In this document: piece after piece, positions 30,698-31,404 of the stretch | Numbering within the stretch: the stretch's first letter is position 1 | Layout: each line of letters starts with the position of its first letter | Virus record (IMG/VR): IMGVR_UViG_3300008050_000013 | Location: 1-31,404 of that record | Length of the DNA stretch: 31,404 bases | Reading direction: 5' to 3' (one strand) | Source: a virus | Notes under the pieces: model-generated | What the model saw: only the letters and a program-made list of their open reading frames with translations | Databases searched by the model: none | Told to the model about the DNA's origin: nothing | Program-made: the position numbers and the translations under genes

Positions 30698-31023
30698 GTA
30701 CAGCATTGCAACAAACAGGAGTAAGCATACGGGAGGCGTTTGATCAGTTCCATGAGAACAATCCAGAAGTTTACAAGAAGGTAGAGGCTCTGGCATTCAA
30801 AGCAATCTATAAAGGGAAGCAGAAGATTTCTATGAGGTTGATCATTGAGGTCATCCGGTGGGAGGTATTTATGGAGACGAATGAACAGTTGACAATCTGG
30901 GATGGGGAGGAGGATAGAGCATTCAAGATCAACAATAACTACATCGCGTATTATGCAAGGAAGTTCCAGAAGCAGAATCCAGACCATGCAGAGAAATTAA
31001 TCACAAGAGGTTTAAGAGCATAA
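30694..31023 (+). CDS. Conserved phage hypothetical protein (109 aa)
   Basis: This 109-residue protein is helical with the phrases DQFHENNPEVYKKVEALAFK, then KISMRLIIEVIRWEVFMETN and FKINNNYIAYYARKFQKQNP. This pattern (FHxxNPxVY, then IRWE and FKINNNYxAYYAR) is shared by an uncharacterised family found in many phages and plasmids. The function is not established. It overlaps the initiator gene by ATGA, so it may support replication. Confidence 0.7.
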   Translation: MSTALQQTGVSIREAFDQFHENNPEVYKKVEALAFKAIYKGKQKISMRLIIEVIRWEVFMETNEQLTIWDGEEDRAFKINNNYIAYYARKFQKQNPDHAEKLITRGLRA

Positions 31024-31027
31024 GACC

Positions 31028-31404
31028 ATGAGCGTAGAGGACATAAGAAAGGAGTACGAAGAAGAATATCAAAGATTTGATAGAGGCTACATTCGCTATT
31101 CAGAGTGGCTTGAAGATAAACTAATACAAGCCAACCAACAGAAGGAGAAACCCCAACAGCAGAGCAGCGTTCAAGAAGATTATAAACTACAAGAAAAATT
31201 TGAGAAGTGGTACGTAGATACATACGAAGCAAACCCCTACCTACCAACGTTTTATGCGCTTGGATCGTCATTCCAATGGGGAGTGCTTCAGCTATTCGCG
31301 GATAGTGAGGGGTATGATTTATGTGCGTCACAATATGATTTAACTCTATTCGGGTGGGAATTATTCAAAGGCAACACTATGATTGATGAAGGGTTTGCTT
31401 TCAA
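31028..31404 (+). CDS. 5' part of a 146-aa hypothetical protein crossing the circular joint
   Basis: The gene starts at ATG 31028 and runs in frame to 31300, then continues at base 1 and stops at 168; 31301-31404 is the repeated copy. The N-terminal half is a charged coiled coil (VEDIRKEYEEEYQRFDRGYI), followed by a glutamine-rich stretch and an aromatic domain (FEKWYVDTYEANPYLPTFYA). No family is recognised. It is the last gene of the replication operon and is followed by the small membrane protein. Confidence 0.8.
   Translation, partial: MSVEDIRKEYEEEYQRFDRGYIRYSEWLEDKLIQANQQKEKPQQQSSVQEDYKLQEKFEKWYVDTYEANPYLPTFYALGSSFQWGVLQLFADSEGYDLCASQYDLTLFGWELFKGNTMIDEGFAF
31301..31404. repeat. Right copy of 104-bp terminal direct repeat
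   Basis: This copy is identical to bases 1-104. It closes the circle and gives a unique genome length of 31,300 bp. The reading frame of the 146-aa protein passes through it unchanged. Confidence 0.95.

Noticed and set aside
1-31404. Apparent abundance of GATC
   Set aside because: By eye it may be no more frequent than expected, and much of it comes from Asp-Leu and Ile codon pairs. I could not separate it from codon use.
1-31404. Temperate-phage genes (integrase, attachment site, CI-type repressor)
   Set aside because: None was found in either strand. The ribbon-helix-helix and helix-turn-helix proteins alone do not show lysogeny.

Overview
The window is the complete genome of a small tailed phage, most likely a siphovirus of a Bacteroidota host. 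The first 104 bases recur exactly as the last 104 bases, and a gene reads in frame across the joint. The molecule is therefore circular, or was circularly assembled, with a unique length of 31,300 bp. The host assignment rests on four signs. Strong promoters match the Bacteroidota pattern (TTG, about 20 bases, TAnnTTTG). Many starts have A-rich leaders rather than Shine-Dalgarno sites. Signal peptides end in A-QD. Several protein families resemble those of flavobacterial and Bacteroides phages. I see no integrase, tRNA, CRISPR array or insertion sequence, and no DNA polymerase or replicative helicase, so replication probably relies on host enzymes.

Layout. 165-3214: a small membrane protein, a ParB-fold protein, a glycosyltransferase of the TET-associated type, and the small and large terminase subunits. 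3233-13464: a tail block with a chaperone-like protein, neck/tail-completion proteins, two structural proteins, a 729-residue baseplate-like protein, the tape measure, a small beta protein and a receptor-binding-like adhesin with a tandem domain duplication. 13451-13821: a small orphan gene, then a minus-strand ribbon-helix-helix regulator facing a divergent promoter region. 13822-19712: a ClpP-type prohead protease with scaffold-like tail, major capsid protein, tail-tube-like protein, HeH-domain protein, portal and connector. Two hairpin terminators flank the tube-like gene. 19709-23136: a fibre-like protein with a signal peptide, and a lysis block with holin-like proteins, a candidate overlapping spanin pair, an M15 endolysin and a membrane-anchored beta protein. 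23105-23365 is one minus-strand gene.

23366-31404 (continuing to base 168) is the early/replication half, read rightward from three near-identical promoters at 23430, 27371 and 29384, each GCTTG-N20-TAnnTTTR. It carries small unknown proteins, a helix-turn-helix protein, a RecT annealing protein with a YqaJ/RecE-like exonuclease, a VRR-NUC nuclease, a DUF6291-like protein and a DnaA-domain-IV-like initiator. Many starts here follow a recurring AACACCRA leader.

The signals most worth a second look are the ParB plus glycosyltransferase pair, the strong genome-wide excess of TCTGGA/TCCAGA/TCCGGA words, the AACACCRA leader, a predicted three-way-junction RNA at 29478-29551, a hairpin with a five-codon ORF at 24426-24463, and a shared GTAC/ACTTAG element beside both minus-strand genes. 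All functional calls come from reading the sequence; no database search was run.
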